Source: Bacteroidales bacterium UBA5226 (GTDB taxonomy: Bacteria > Bacteroidota > Bacteroidia > Bacteroidales > UBA932). From it: a stretch of 40,576 bases of DNA. Positions within the stretch are counted from its first letter, which is position 1. Every line of letters begins with the position of its first letter. The notes under the pieces were generated by a model. It did no database searches, had not been told where the DNA came from, and saw nothing but the letters and a program-made list of their open reading frames with translations. The stretch lies in assembly GCA_002409325.1 (NCBI GenBank), contig DHUU01000004.1:924-41499 (forward strand), written 5' to 3'. This document shows positions 1 through 8,488 of the stretch, in pieces. The translations under genes were made by a program, and so were the position numbers.

Positions 1-33
1 AATTTTAAATAATAACCTAAAAACAGAGAGAAA

Positions 34-720
34 ATGAAAAAATTAGTAGCAGAATTTATCGGAACCTTATGGTTAGTACTTGGAGGTTGCGGAAGTGCCG
101 TTTTAGCGGCAGCATATCCTGAATTGGGAATTGGATTTGTAGGAGTGTCTATAGCTTTTGGCTTAACTGTAGTGACAATGGCATATGCTATCGGACACAT
201 TTCAGGTTGCCACCTTAACCCCGCTGTTTCTATCGGACTTTGGATTGGTGGTCGTTTTGACAAGAAAGAGGTTCTTCCCTACATTGCTGCCCAGGTATTG
301 GGAGCTATTGCCGGAGCTGGCATCCTTTATATTATTGCAAGTGGAAAGACAGGGTTTGAAATTGGGGGATTTGCTGCTAATGGATATGGAGAACACTCAC
401 CAGGAGGATATAGTCTGCTTGCAGCTTTGGTAACAGAAACAGTGATGACCTTTTTGTTTTTAATTATTATTTTAGGAGCAACTCATTCAAAAGCAGCCAA
501 AGGATTTGCAGGACTGACAATTGGACTAGGATTGACGCTTATTCACTTAATAAGTATTCCTGTAACCAATACTTCAGTAAATCCTGCCAGAAGTATTAGC
601 CAGGCACTATTTGCACAAGGTTGGGCAATTGAACAACTTTGGCTTTTTATTATCGCACCAATTGTAGGAGCAATATTGGCTGGATTTGTTTATAAAATGA
701 TTTCGCCTGAGAAGGAATAA
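34..720 (+). CDS. aqpZ: Aquaporin Z-type water channel
   Basis: Inner-membrane water channel of the MIP family, 228 residues, the usual AqpZ length. Both pore NPA motifs are visible, at residues 62-64 and 182-184, the second followed by Arg185. The selectivity-filter set of E. coli AqpZ (Phe, His, Thr, Arg) can be matched to Phe42, His170, Thr179 and Arg185, which argues for water rather than glycerol. Six hydrophobic segments are apparent. The start ATG follows a purine-rich stretch (gagagaaa). Base use is unlike the neighbours: four 60-base lines counted by hand gave 99 G+C of 240, and codons are A/T-ending. The gene stops 6 bases before an attC-like repeat, so it may have been acquired as a cassette. 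Confidence 0.95.
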   Translation: MKKLVAEFIGTLWLVLGGCGSAVLAAAYPELGIGFVGVSIAFGLTVVTMAYAIGHISGCHLNPAVSIGLWIGGRFDKKEVLPYIAAQVLGAIAGAGILYIIASGKTGFEIGGFAANGYGEHSPGGYSLLAALVTETVMTFLFLIIILGATHSKAAKGFAGLTIGLGLTLIHLISIPVTNTSVNPARSISQALFAQGWAIEQLWLFIIAPIVGAILAGFVYKMISPEKE

Positions 721-726
721 AAACAA

Positions 727-860
727 TGGCTAACAACACCTATTGCAAATGTGGGTGTAGGTTGCAGGTTTTTCGTTTTTGTCCGCCTGGTTGTTTTTTT
801 ATCGGCTGACAAAATGCGGTTCACCAAATTCCCACACTTGCAGCTGCAAACCGTTATACA
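727..860 (+). repeat. attC-like inverted-repeat element after the aquaporin gene
   Basis: Imperfect inverted repeat. The left arm contains GGCTAAC (729-735) and TGCAAATGTGGG; the right arm contains CCCACACTTGCA (831-842) and GTTATAC. The inner arms pair at 11 of 12 positions. The outer heptamers match the integron attC core consensus (RYYYAAC and GTTRRRY) at 6 of 7 positions each. The order gene, stop, short gap, repeat is that of an integron cassette. Similar intergenic repeats occur in Bacteroidota as far as I recall, so this may be a non-integron repeat family. No integrase is visible in the window. Confidence 0.5.
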
Positions 861-884
861 CAATCGTAAAAATCTTTCCGCAGC

Positions 885-1787
885 ATGTCTAAACACGCAG
901 AAATCAGAAGATATTTCCTGATAATTGAAAAGATCAGAAACGGGAAATACCCTTCGTTCACGGAAATCCGGGACTTCCTTTACCAGCAGGGCTTCCAGGT
1001 GGGAGACCGCACCATACAGCGCGATATGGAACAGATTCGCTTTGAGTTTGGTGTAGAGATAAAATACGACCGCATCCGCAGGGGTTATATAATAGACTAC
1101 GATAACAGCGTGAACATAGAATCTTTTTTCCATTTCCTGGAGATAGTCAATACGGCAGAATTACTTACCCAGAGCCTGTTGGAAAGCAAGGACGCGCTGC
1201 GCCACATTTCTTTTGACACGGGAGGCGGGCTGAAGGGCATAAATAATCTGAGACCGCTTTTATTCGCTGTAAGGGAAAGACGCAAGGTCAGTTTCCGTCA
1301 CTACAATTTCCAAACAGATAAGACAACAGACTACACCGTAAAACCGTACCTGCTGCGCGAGTACCAGAACCGGTGGTACGTGGTGGGACTTGTGGGCGAC
1401 ACCAAAAAACTACGCATCTTTGGTATTGACCGCATAACCGATCTGGAGGTAAAAGCCGAGACCTTCGTCCGTGACCGGATACCCGATCCAGCCAGCCTCT
1501 TTGACTATACCATAGGACTGGTGTTTTCCCAAAACACGGCGCAGGATGTCATCCTATCTTTTACCCCCACCCAGGGTAAATACGTGAAATCATTGCCGCT
1601 GCACAAATCCCAGGAAATCCTGATAGATAACATACAGGAATGCAGGGTTAAGCTTTATGTGATCCCCAACTATGAACTTACCCAGGAGATCCTGCGTCTG
1701 GGCGACACGGTAAAGGTGCTGGAACCCGAGTGGCTGGCAACAGAAATTCGGCAAATTCTAAAAAAAACCCTTAAGCAGTATCAATGA
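885..1787 (+). CDS. WYL-domain transcriptional regulator (HTH + WYL)
   Basis: Cytoplasmic DNA-binding regulator of 300 residues. The N-terminal ~65 residues form a winged-helix HTH resembling HTH_11, with the recognition-helix segment around VGDRTIQRDM. A WYL ligand-sensing domain spans roughly 125-205, with the RWYVVG segment near 162, and a C-terminal WCX-like extension follows. WYL proteins usually sense nucleotide or other small ligands and regulate nearby or DNA-damage-related genes; the target is not evident here. The DUF5916 gene begins 32 bases after the stop on the same strand, so the two may be cotranscribed. G+C is closer to the rest of the window than that of the aquaporin upstream. 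Confidence 0.85.
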   Translation: MSKHAEIRRYFLIIEKIRNGKYPSFTEIRDFLYQQGFQVGDRTIQRDMEQIRFEFGVEIKYDRIRRGYIIDYDNSVNIESFFHFLEIVNTAELLTQSLLESKDALRHISFDTGGGLKGINNLRPLLFAVRERRKVSFRHYNFQTDKTTDYTVKPYLLREYQNRWYVVGLVGDTKKLRIFGIDRITDLEVKAETFVRDRIPDPASLFDYTIGLVFSQNTAQDVILSFTPTQGKYVKSLPLHKSQEILIDNIQECRVKLYVIPNYELTQEILRLGDTVKVLEPEWLATEIRQILKKTLKQYQ

Positions 1788-1819
1788 ATCCCGGCGAATC
1801 ATGAAAAAAGTATTCACAC

Positions 1820-4453
1820 ATGAGCGGAAGGCTTAATTCAAGAACTATCTTCCTATTGCTGCTTATACTGCTCTGTGGGCAACAAATGTATGCCGGCAGA
1901 ATCGTCTTCAGCAGTACAACCAGCAGTAGCGCAACCGACAGCATCCCCAATAGGATTTATACCACGCAGCGCATAGAAGTTCCTCCCGTTATTGACGGCA
2001 AGCTGGATGAGGCCTGCTGGGAACTGGGGGAGTGGCAAAGCGGGTACAGGCAGTTTGTCCCTGTGCACAATGCCCAACCGTCCTGCAATACAGAGATCAA
2101 GGTGTTGTATGACAGCAAAAACCTGTTTGTGGGCATTCGTTCATATGACGATATAGAGAAGATCACCAGGCGACTGGGACGCCGTGATAATTATCTGGGG
2201 GATATGGTGGGCATCCAGCTGGACAGTTATCATGACCGGCGGTCAGCCTATGAGTTTGTAGTAACGGCTGCCGGTCAGAAAATGGATATGTGGATATCGA
2301 ATGATGACATGGATTTGAATTGGGATGCCGTATGGTATGTAAAAGTGGCTTTTGAGGAGGATGCCTGGACGGCTGAATTTCAAATTCCTTTAAGCCAGTT
2401 GCGTTACAGTTCTTCAGATGATCAGGTGTGGGGTTTTGCTTCATGGAGGTATATAAACCGTTTGCAGCAAGAAAGCCACTGGAAGCTCCTGGCCAACGAC
2501 GGGACTGGCGGTGTATACACCTTTGGGGAGTTGCACGGCCTCAAGGGATTGCCCGTGATCAGGCGGATAGAGCTCTCTCCCTATCTTTCGGGCAGCATAA
2601 CCACTGCAGAAAAGATAGCGGGGAACCCTTATGCAAAAGGTGTACGTTTTGGCATCAGGGGGGGACTGGATGCCAAGATAGGATTGTCCAATAATTTCAC
2701 ACTGGATGCAACCATAAATCCCGATTTTGGACAGGTTGAGGCAGACCCTTCCGAGATGAATCTGACGGCCTTTGAAACATATTTCGAGGAAAAACGCCCC
2801 TTCTTCATGGAGGGAAACAATATTTTTGCCTTTAACTTTGACGGGGATGATCTGTTTTACTCCCGCCGCATAGGGCACGCGCCCTCCTTCATCCCCCGGG
2901 CAGGGATGGTGCGGATGCCCGAACTCACCACCATAGGAGGGGCCGTGAAAATTTCGGGAAGGACCGCCAGCGGTCTTTCTGTGGGGATCCTGGACGCCCT
3001 TACCCTGAAGGAAAGCGCCCGTATTTTTGAAAACAACGCCGAGTCCACACAGGCTGTGGAGCCGCTGACCAACCACCTGGTAGGGCGCTTCCAGCAAGAT
3101 TTTGACCGGGGAAATACCATCCTGGGCGGGATTGTTACGCACACCCACCGTTCCATCAGGGATGAGCACCTGAACTTCCTGGTGCGGGATGCTCTGAGCG
3201 TGGGGCTGGACTTTACCAAATTCTGGGCAGACCGAAAGTATTTCATGGAATTCAAGGCCATAGGCACCCATGTGGGAGGCGATCAGGAAGCCATTCGCAG
3301 GCTGCAGACCTCCTCGGCAAGGTATTACCAGAGACCAGAGAGCGGGTTGCTTTATGATACCACACGTACAAGGCTGACGGGGATGGGTGCTTCTTTTGAG
3401 ATCGGCAAGGGGAGCAAAGGCCACTGGCGCTACAGCGAAGAAGTGGTGGTACGGACACCGGGCCTGGAATTTAACGATCTCGGATTTATGAAGCTGGCCA
3501 ATACCATTGAAAACGATACCCGCCTAACGTATGTGGAAAAGGAGAACCAATGGATTTTCAAGGAATACGAAGTGTCTGTATCCCAGGATAATATATGGAA
3601 CCTGCAGGGGAAAGGTTTGAAAAACTCACTGGAACTGGAAGCTGACTTTCATTTTCTGAATCACTGGGCTTTGTCCCTGGGAGCGGAATACGAAACGGGA
3701 ATACTGGACGAGCAAAGGTTGCGCGGAGGGCCATCCATAAGAGAACCGGACCGGCTGCATTATATGATCAGCATGAACACAGACGATTCCAAAAAGTTGT
3801 TTTTCAACTTCTTTATCATGTACATGCACCGGTTGACCGGGAATTTTCATTTTTTTATTATTTCTCCCCAGCTCCATTACCGCCCCTTTTCCAATCTGCA
3901 CTTATCATTGGATGCAGCCTATGAACAAGATCTGGACCCTTTACAGTACGTAGGCAGGTATGAAGGTCATACTGTCAGGCCTTTATGGCTTCTGGGAACG
4001 GTAGACAAACGTGATCTGTCTCTTACATTGCGCATTGACCTGGCTATCACTCCCGAACTGACCATACAGTACTACGGGAGCCCGTTTTTTTCCATTGGCC
4101 AATTTTCGGAGCTTAAGGAAGTCACCCATTCCATGGATGCAAAATATGAAAACCGCTTTAAGATAGTTCCGTATAAGGACCAGGGCAGGGAGTACTGGCT
4201 GGACAGGGACAACCATGGGGATTATGACCTGCATATAGACAACCCCGGGTTCAATTACCAGCAATTCCGCAGCAACCTGGTGTTGCGCTGGGAATACCGT
4301 CCCGGATCCACCTTGTATTTTGTCTGGTCACAGGACCGCACCGGATACCACCAGGCTGGTCCCTTCTCGTTTGGTGACGGTTACAAACTGCTGGGAGAGG
4401 CGTATCCGGGAAACGTGTTTATGATCAAACTGAATTTTTGGTTTGGAAGTTGA
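1820..4453 (+). CDS. DUF5916 family protein with CBM9-like N-terminus
   Basis: Exported protein of 877 residues. A hydrophobic signal segment occupies residues ~8-25. A CBM9-like domain (about 50-230) begins with the typical PPVIDGKLDEACW segment. A long beta-rich region with the DUF5916 signature (FGQVEADPSEMN, then EEKRPFFMEG) runs to the end, where alternating aromatic strands suggest an outer-membrane barrel. The family is widespread in Bacteroidota and its function is not established; carbohydrate binding is only suggested by the CBM9-like part. An ATG at 1801 opens only an 11-codon frame, so 1820 is preferred. Confidence 0.85.
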   Translation: MSGRLNSRTIFLLLLILLCGQQMYAGRIVFSSTTSSSATDSIPNRIYTTQRIEVPPVIDGKLDEACWELGEWQSGYRQFVPVHNAQPSCNTEIKVLYDSKNLFVGIRSYDDIEKITRRLGRRDNYLGDMVGIQLDSYHDRRSAYEFVVTAAGQKMDMWISNDDMDLNWDAVWYVKVAFEEDAWTAEFQIPLSQLRYSSSDDQVWGFASWRYINRLQQESHWKLLANDGTGGVYTFGELHGLKGLPVIRRIELSPYLSGSITTAEKIAGNPYAKGVRFGIRGGLDAKIGLSNNFTLDATINPDFGQVEADPSEMNLTAFETYFEEKRPFFMEGNNIFAFNFDGDDLFYSRRIGHAPSFIPRAGMVRMPELTTIGGAVKISGRTASGLSVGILDALTLKESARIFENNAESTQAVEPLTNHLVGRFQQDFDRGNTILGGIVTHTHRSIRDEHLNFLVRDALSVGLDFTKFWADRKYFMEFKAIGTHVGGDQEAIRRLQTSSARYYQRPESGLLYDTTRTRLTGMGASFEIGKGSKGHWRYSEEVVVRTPGLEFNDLGFMKLANTIENDTRLTYVEKENQWIFKEYEVSVSQDNIWNLQGKGLKNSLELEADFHFLNHWALSLGAEYETGILDEQRLRGGPSIREPDRLHYMISMNTDDSKKLFFNFFIMYMHRLTGNFHFFIISPQLHYRPFSNLHLSLDAAYEQDLDPLQYVGRYEGHTVRPLWLLGTVDKRDLSLTLRIDLAITPELTIQYYGSPFFSIGQFSELKEVTHSMDAKYENRFKIVPYKDQGREYWLDRDNHGDYDLHIDNPGFNYQQFRSNLVLRWEYRPGSTLYFVWSQDRTGYHQAGPFSFGDGYKLLGEAYPGNVFMIKLNFWFGS

Positions 4454-4460
4454 GATCTTC

Positions 4461-4559
4461 ATGGGGCAGGAAGACAGATCACTTGTTCTGATGGATATTA
4501 AGATGCCAATAATGGACACAGAAGAAGCCATGCAGTATACGGCAGTTTTATTCATTTAG
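4461..4559 (+). pseudogene. Relic of a response-regulator receiver domain
   Basis: A 32-codon frame starts at ATG 4461 and encodes the phosphoacceptor strand and loop of a receiver domain: LVLMDIKMPIMD followed by TEEA. The same frame is open back to 4452 (EIF...), as expected upstream in a receiver. Where functional receivers continue with about 60 more residues this frame runs into unrelated codons and stops at TAG 4557-4559. The conserved N-terminal acidic pair and the C-terminal Thr and Lys are absent, so it cannot be a working receiver. It fills most of the gap between the DUF5916 gene and the PD40 lipoprotein and is probably the scar of a lost kinase or regulator. Confidence 0.7.
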
Positions 4560-4581
4560 TGAATAAACAATCAACCTAACC

Positions 4582-5652
4582 ATGTCAGCTTTACACCATC
4601 TCAAAAAGGCAGCCCTTATTGCAACAGCTCTTGTCTTAATCTTCACTTTGCAGGGATGTCCCTACATAGACCCAGATTATGAATTTGATTACGAGATAAT
4701 AATTACAGACGTACCAGCCAATCTGGAAGGGCTCAATTCGCAGTACAACGATTATAATTCAGCTTTACCTTTTGAAGCCGGCCGCGTGGGTATTTATTTT
4801 TCCACCGACAGGAAAACCAACGGAACCACATTTGACATCATAAGCCACTGCTTTGATATCTCCTACCACAAAAGGGACGATGTTCTGAACATCTCCATCC
4901 CTGTCAATCCGGCAGAATCCATGATAGACCGGAAACTGCTCCCGCTCATAAACACAGGTTTTGATGAACTGGGTCCCTACACCTATTCAGAAGATGGCGG
5001 TCTGAACTATTTCTTTTATGCCGGTAACGGATCAGAAGAGGAAGGGGGACCTGGTGATTTTGACATAAAATTTGTTTATACCCCCCGTCTTGACTGGGGA
5101 ACATACAACGGGCAGCAACGTCTTTACGGGCCCTACACGGCCGATCCGGTAAACTCGGAAGCAGACGACCTGTACCCCGTCATATCCGACAAGCTGGGCA
5201 AAATGCTGTTTTGTAGCAACAGGGAGAACAATTCCTTTGACATTTTCAGCCTTGACCTGGATAAGGGAGCCTTGCTGAACCAGTTTCTGACAAGCAACCA
5301 TGAGCCGGTCATAACCAAAGAAGCGGCTCTATCAGGAGAGGGCCATGACAAATGTCCTTCGCTCTTTGGTGACTACGTGTTCTTTGCCTCGGACAGAGAA
5401 GGCGGGTATGGCGGATTTGACCTGTATTATGCAAAGTATGAGAACAATGCCTGGAGCGAACCGGTGAATTTTGGAGACAAGATCAATTCGGCCAGCGATG
5501 AATACAGGCCGCTTGGCTTTAAATTCGTGGACTTCAGCCTTATGGTCTTTTCTTCCGACAGACCCGGAGGCAAAGGCGGTTTTGACCTTTATTGCGTAGA
5601 TGTGAGTGATATCATTGAAGCCCCTGATTGGTACGGATTTTATGAGTTCTGA
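4582..5652 (+). CDS. PD40/TolB-like propeller lipoprotein
   Basis: Predicted lipoprotein of 356 residues. The hydrophobic leader ends in a lipobox (LQGC), giving a mature Cys at about residue 26. The C-terminal half holds at least three PD40-like propeller blades, seen as repeated segments of the form S(N/D)R...FD(I/L)(F/Y) near residues 212, 270 and 330. These blades occur in TolB and in Bacteroidota envelope proteins linked to OmpA-type domains. No OmpA domain is present here. It probably acts in the periplasm or at the outer membrane as a binding scaffold; the partner is unknown. The N-terminal ~170 residues match nothing I recognise. Confidence 0.75.
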   Translation: MSALHHLKKAALIATALVLIFTLQGCPYIDPDYEFDYEIIITDVPANLEGLNSQYNDYNSALPFEAGRVGIYFSTDRKTNGTTFDIISHCFDISYHKRDDVLNISIPVNPAESMIDRKLLPLINTGFDELGPYTYSEDGGLNYFFYAGNGSEEEGGPGDFDIKFVYTPRLDWGTYNGQQRLYGPYTADPVNSEADDLYPVISDKLGKMLFCSNRENNSFDIFSLDLDKGALLNQFLTSNHEPVITKEAALSGEGHDKCPSLFGDYVFFASDREGGYGGFDLYYAKYENNAWSEPVNFGDKINSASDEYRPLGFKFVDFSLMVFSSDRPGGKGGFDLYCVDVSDIIEAPDWYGFYEF

Positions 5653-5681
5653 AACTTATTCTGAATTCGGGGATAGATGAT

Positions 5682-5689
5682 TATATTTG
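5682..5689 (+). promoter_or_regulatory. Candidate -7 box of the photolyase promoter
   Basis: TATATTTG matches the Bacteroidota -7 consensus TAnnTTTG and lies 27 bases before the preferred photolyase ATG at 5717. No clear -33 TTG is seen at the usual spacing. The box lies just downstream of the preceding stop codon, in a short AT-rich gap. Confidence 0.5.
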
Positions 5690-5716
5690 AGGGTATTTTA
5701 TCAGATACCTGAAAAT

Positions 5717-6997
5717 ATGGAAAAAGTTTCGGTTTTCTGGTTCCGGAGGGATTTACGCCTGGAAGACAACCGCGGACTGCAGGAGGCCCTTCTGGGGCCC
5801 TTTCCTGTGCTGCCCGTTTTCATTTTTGATGACAACATTCTTGACGAGCTGGAGGTAAACGATCCCCGGGTCACTTTCATTTACGACAGGCTTTCTTACC
5901 TGACACAAGCCATGGAGCAGCGCTCCGGCGATGAAGGAACCGGCCTGGGCAAGCTGTATTGCAAGAAAGGAACACCACGTGAAGTCTGGATAGCGCTGTT
6001 GGAGCAATTCAGCATCGGGGCGGTTTATGCCAACGAGGACTACGAACCGTATGCCATTGTCCGGGATAGTGAAATTGAAAAAATACTGGCTCAAAAAGGA
6101 GTGCCCTTTCATCTTTTTAAAGACCAGGTGATCTTTGCCAGGGATCAGGTGGTAAAGAAAGACGGGACGCCTTATACCCTGTTCACTCCTTACAAAAATG
6201 CGTGGGTCAGAAAATATGCTGAGCAATATGCAGGATCGTTGCAGGATCCGCCGCAAACCCTGCTGCAGGGCCGGTTGCATCTCCCGCAGCAGGAACCGCT
6301 GCCGGTCCGTTTTTTTGGGGTTTCATATCCGTTTCCTTCCCTGGCAGAACTGGGATTTAAACGTTCTTCCCTGAAAGTGCGGGATTACGACATAGACAAC
6401 CTTGACAATTATGAGAAAGACAGGAATTATCCTGCCCTGGACAGAACCAGCCATTTGTCGGTGCACCTGCGGTTCGGAACCGTTAGCATTCGAAGCATCG
6501 TGAGCCGCATAGCCCATAATCAAAGCTTCCTTAATGAATTGATCTGGCGCGAATTTTTCATGCAGATACTATTCCATTTTCCGGATGTGGTAGGCTCCAA
6601 TTTCCGCAAAAAATTTGATGCGATCACCTGGCAAAATGATCATGCGGATTTTGAAAAATGGAAAAATGGCCGGACCGGTTATCTCCTGGTAGATGCCGGC
6701 ATGAGGGAACTGAATGCCACGGGATTTATGCACAATAGGGTCCGAATGGTCGTGGCCGATTTTTTATGCAAACACCTGCTCATAGACTGGCGCTGGGGAG
6801 AGGCTTATTTTGCCACCAAACTGCTGGATTATGAACTTTCCTCCAATAACGGCAACTGGCAATGGGCTGCCGGAACCGGTTGCGATGCAACGCCCTATTT
6901 CAGGAAGTTCAATCCCACGGTACAACTCAGCAAGTTTGACCCTCAAATGAACTATGTAAAAAAATGGATTCCGGAGGCACAACTTCTAAAAAAATAG
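5717..6997 (+). CDS. phr: Deoxyribodipyrimidine photolyase / cryptochrome family
   Basis: FAD-dependent, light-driven DNA repair enzyme of the class I photolyase/cryptochrome superfamily, 426 residues from ATG 5717. The frame is open to a TTG at 5687, but the family N-terminus (VSVFWFRRDLRLEDN) follows the ATG directly. The N-terminal Rossmann antenna domain covers ~1-130. The C-terminal FAD domain carries HLRFGTVS, WREFF, the ...FMHNRVRMVVADFL segment and NGNWQWAAGTGCD, which holds FAD-binding and tryptophan electron-transfer positions. All expected segments are present, so activity is likely; CPD versus (6-4) specificity cannot be decided. The stop overlaps the next gene by 34 bases. Confidence 0.9.
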   Translation: MEKVSVFWFRRDLRLEDNRGLQEALLGPFPVLPVFIFDDNILDELEVNDPRVTFIYDRLSYLTQAMEQRSGDEGTGLGKLYCKKGTPREVWIALLEQFSIGAVYANEDYEPYAIVRDSEIEKILAQKGVPFHLFKDQVIFARDQVVKKDGTPYTLFTPYKNAWVRKYAEQYAGSLQDPPQTLLQGRLHLPQQEPLPVRFFGVSYPFPSLAELGFKRSSLKVRDYDIDNLDNYEKDRNYPALDRTSHLSVHLRFGTVSIRSIVSRIAHNQSFLNELIWREFFMQILFHFPDVVGSNFRKKFDAITWQNDHADFEKWKNGRTGYLLVDAGMRELNATGFMHNRVRMVVADFLCKHLLIDWRWGEAYFATKLLDYELSSNNGNWQWAAGTGCDATPYFRKFNPTVQLSKFDPQMNYVKKWIPEAQLLKK

Positions 6998-8163
6998 CCC
7001 TGTTCCTGTTGAGCCAGAATATTTCATTATTCGGCTCTTCTGTGGTGGGTTTTGCTATTATCTGGCACATTACCCTTGAAACATCCTCGGGAATGTGGCT
7101 CACGCTGTCTACCATCTGCGCCATGTTCCCACAGGTTATCATTTCCCTGTGGGGGGGAGTATGGGCCGACAGGCACAACCGGAAAACATTGATTATGCTG
7201 ACTGACGGATTTATAGCCCTGTCTACGTTTGGACTAGCTATCGCCTTCTGGGCCGGTTTTCAACGTTTGGAACTGCTTCTGGCCGTGTCTGTCGTTCGCT
7301 CCATTGGTGCCGGCATTCAGACACCTGCCGTACATGCAATCTTTCCGCAGTTGGTCCCCAGGGAAAAACTTACCCGGATCCAGGGAATTAACCATACCCT
7401 TGGCTCGGTGCTTTTGCTGCTTTCCCCTGCTGTGGGAGGAGTGCTCCTGGGATCAGTCAATATAGCCTGGGCGTTTATGCTGGATGTTTTTACTGCTATT
7501 CTGGCCATTGTTGTCATGCTTTTTATCAAAGTGGATACGATTGAGAGGACAGAAAAAAAGGCATCTGTGTTCGCTGAACTCAGGGATGGCGTAGTGTATG
7601 CTTTTAATAATCCCTTGTTGAAAAGGCTTATAATCTGTTATGCTTTTTCAGTCTTTCTATTCACCCCTGCGGCCGTTCTTACCCCGTTGCTGGTAGAAAG
7701 AAGTTACGGAAATGATGTCTGGCTTTTAACCGCCAATGAGATCGTATGGAGTGCAGGGGCTATCGTTGGCGGTATCTTTGTGTCCCTGTATGGTAATTTC
7801 AAGAGCAAAGTCCGCGCGATTGCCATATCCCTGGGAGCTTTTGGAATCACGTTTGCCCTTATGGGGGTGGCGGGCAAATTTATCATTTATCTCATCTTCA
7901 TGGGAGTAGCCGGTTTTTTCATGCCCATCATAGCCACCTCTGAGACTGTTCTGATACAGGTAATTACCGAACCATCCAAAATGGGACGTGTTTTTTCAAT
8001 TATCCAGATCGTTGCCGCTAGCTCCATGCCGTTAGCCATTTTACTTTTCGGACCAATGGCCGATGTGATTTCTGTAGAGGTAATTCTGGTGTTTTCAGGT
8101 ATTTTACTCCTTTTAACTGGGATTATTTTTTATTTAAGTAGCAGAAAGTTGATATTTAGTTAA
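6964..8163 (+). CDS. MFS efflux transporter (MFS_3/EntS-like)
   Basis: Inner-membrane exporter of 399 residues with about 12 hydrophobic segments. The loop between segments 2 and 3 has the MFS motif A form (GGVWADRHNRKTL, near residue 60). The overall pattern, including the short cytoplasmic central loop (VDTIERTEKK), resembles the EntS/macrolide-efflux branch that exports siderophores or drugs; the substrate is not predictable. The start ATG lies inside the photolyase gene, with a 34-base overlap in another frame, which suggests translational coupling. A start further downstream would remove the first membrane segment. Confidence 0.85.
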   Translation: MDSGGTTSKKIALFLLSQNISLFGSSVVGFAIIWHITLETSSGMWLTLSTICAMFPQVIISLWGGVWADRHNRKTLIMLTDGFIALSTFGLAIAFWAGFQRLELLLAVSVVRSIGAGIQTPAVHAIFPQLVPREKLTRIQGINHTLGSVLLLLSPAVGGVLLGSVNIAWAFMLDVFTAILAIVVMLFIKVDTIERTEKKASVFAELRDGVVYAFNNPLLKRLIICYAFSVFLFTPAAVLTPLLVERSYGNDVWLLTANEIVWSAGAIVGGIFVSLYGNFKSKVRAIAISLGAFGITFALMGVAGKFIIYLIFMGVAGFFMPIIATSETVLIQVITEPSKMGRVFSIIQIVAASSMPLAILLFGPMADVISVEVILVFSGILLLLTGIIFYLSSRKLIFS

Positions 8164-8194
8164 TTTTATGCTCAAATACTTATAAACAACCACT

Positions 8195-8476
8195 ATGAAC
8201 AAAGAAGAATTCAAGGCACGTGCCAATCAGAGGATCGATGAAATTTCGGCTAAAATCAACGAGTTGAAAGCAGAAAAGGAATCGGTAAAGGGGGACCTGA
8301 AGAAAAAATGCCAGGAATCCATCAAAGAGCTGGAAACCGTAAAATCAGACCTGCAGGACAAATATGACCAGATGATTAATGCTGCCGATGACAAATTTGA
8401 TGAAGTCCGCGAGGCTTTCTCCCAGGCAGCAGATTCGTTCAGGGAAGGATGGTCAAAAATTAAATCGGCGTTCTAA
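8195..8476 (+). CDS. Small coiled-coil protein of unknown function
   Basis: A 93-residue, highly charged protein without signal peptide or membrane segment. Heptad-like spacing of hydrophobic residues between about 10 and 75 predicts one long coiled coil; the C-terminus (SFREGWSKIKSAF) looks like an amphipathic helix. It resembles small coiled-coil stress proteins found next to transporters, but I cannot assign a family. It lies 31 bases after the MFS gene and 12 before the CDF gene, so all three are probably on one mRNA. Confidence 0.7.
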   Translation: MNKEEFKARANQRIDEISAKINELKAEKESVKGDLKKKCQESIKELETVKSDLQDKYDQMINAADDKFDEVREAFSQAADSFREGWSKIKSAF

Positions 8477-8488
8477 GCAGGTCACCCT

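Noticed and set aside
2441..3424. A 327-codon minus-strand open frame inside the DUF5916 gene
   Set aside because: It is the shadow of a high-G+C coding region; the composition (Pro, Gly, Cys, His rich) is not protein-like and the plus strand carries clear family motifs.
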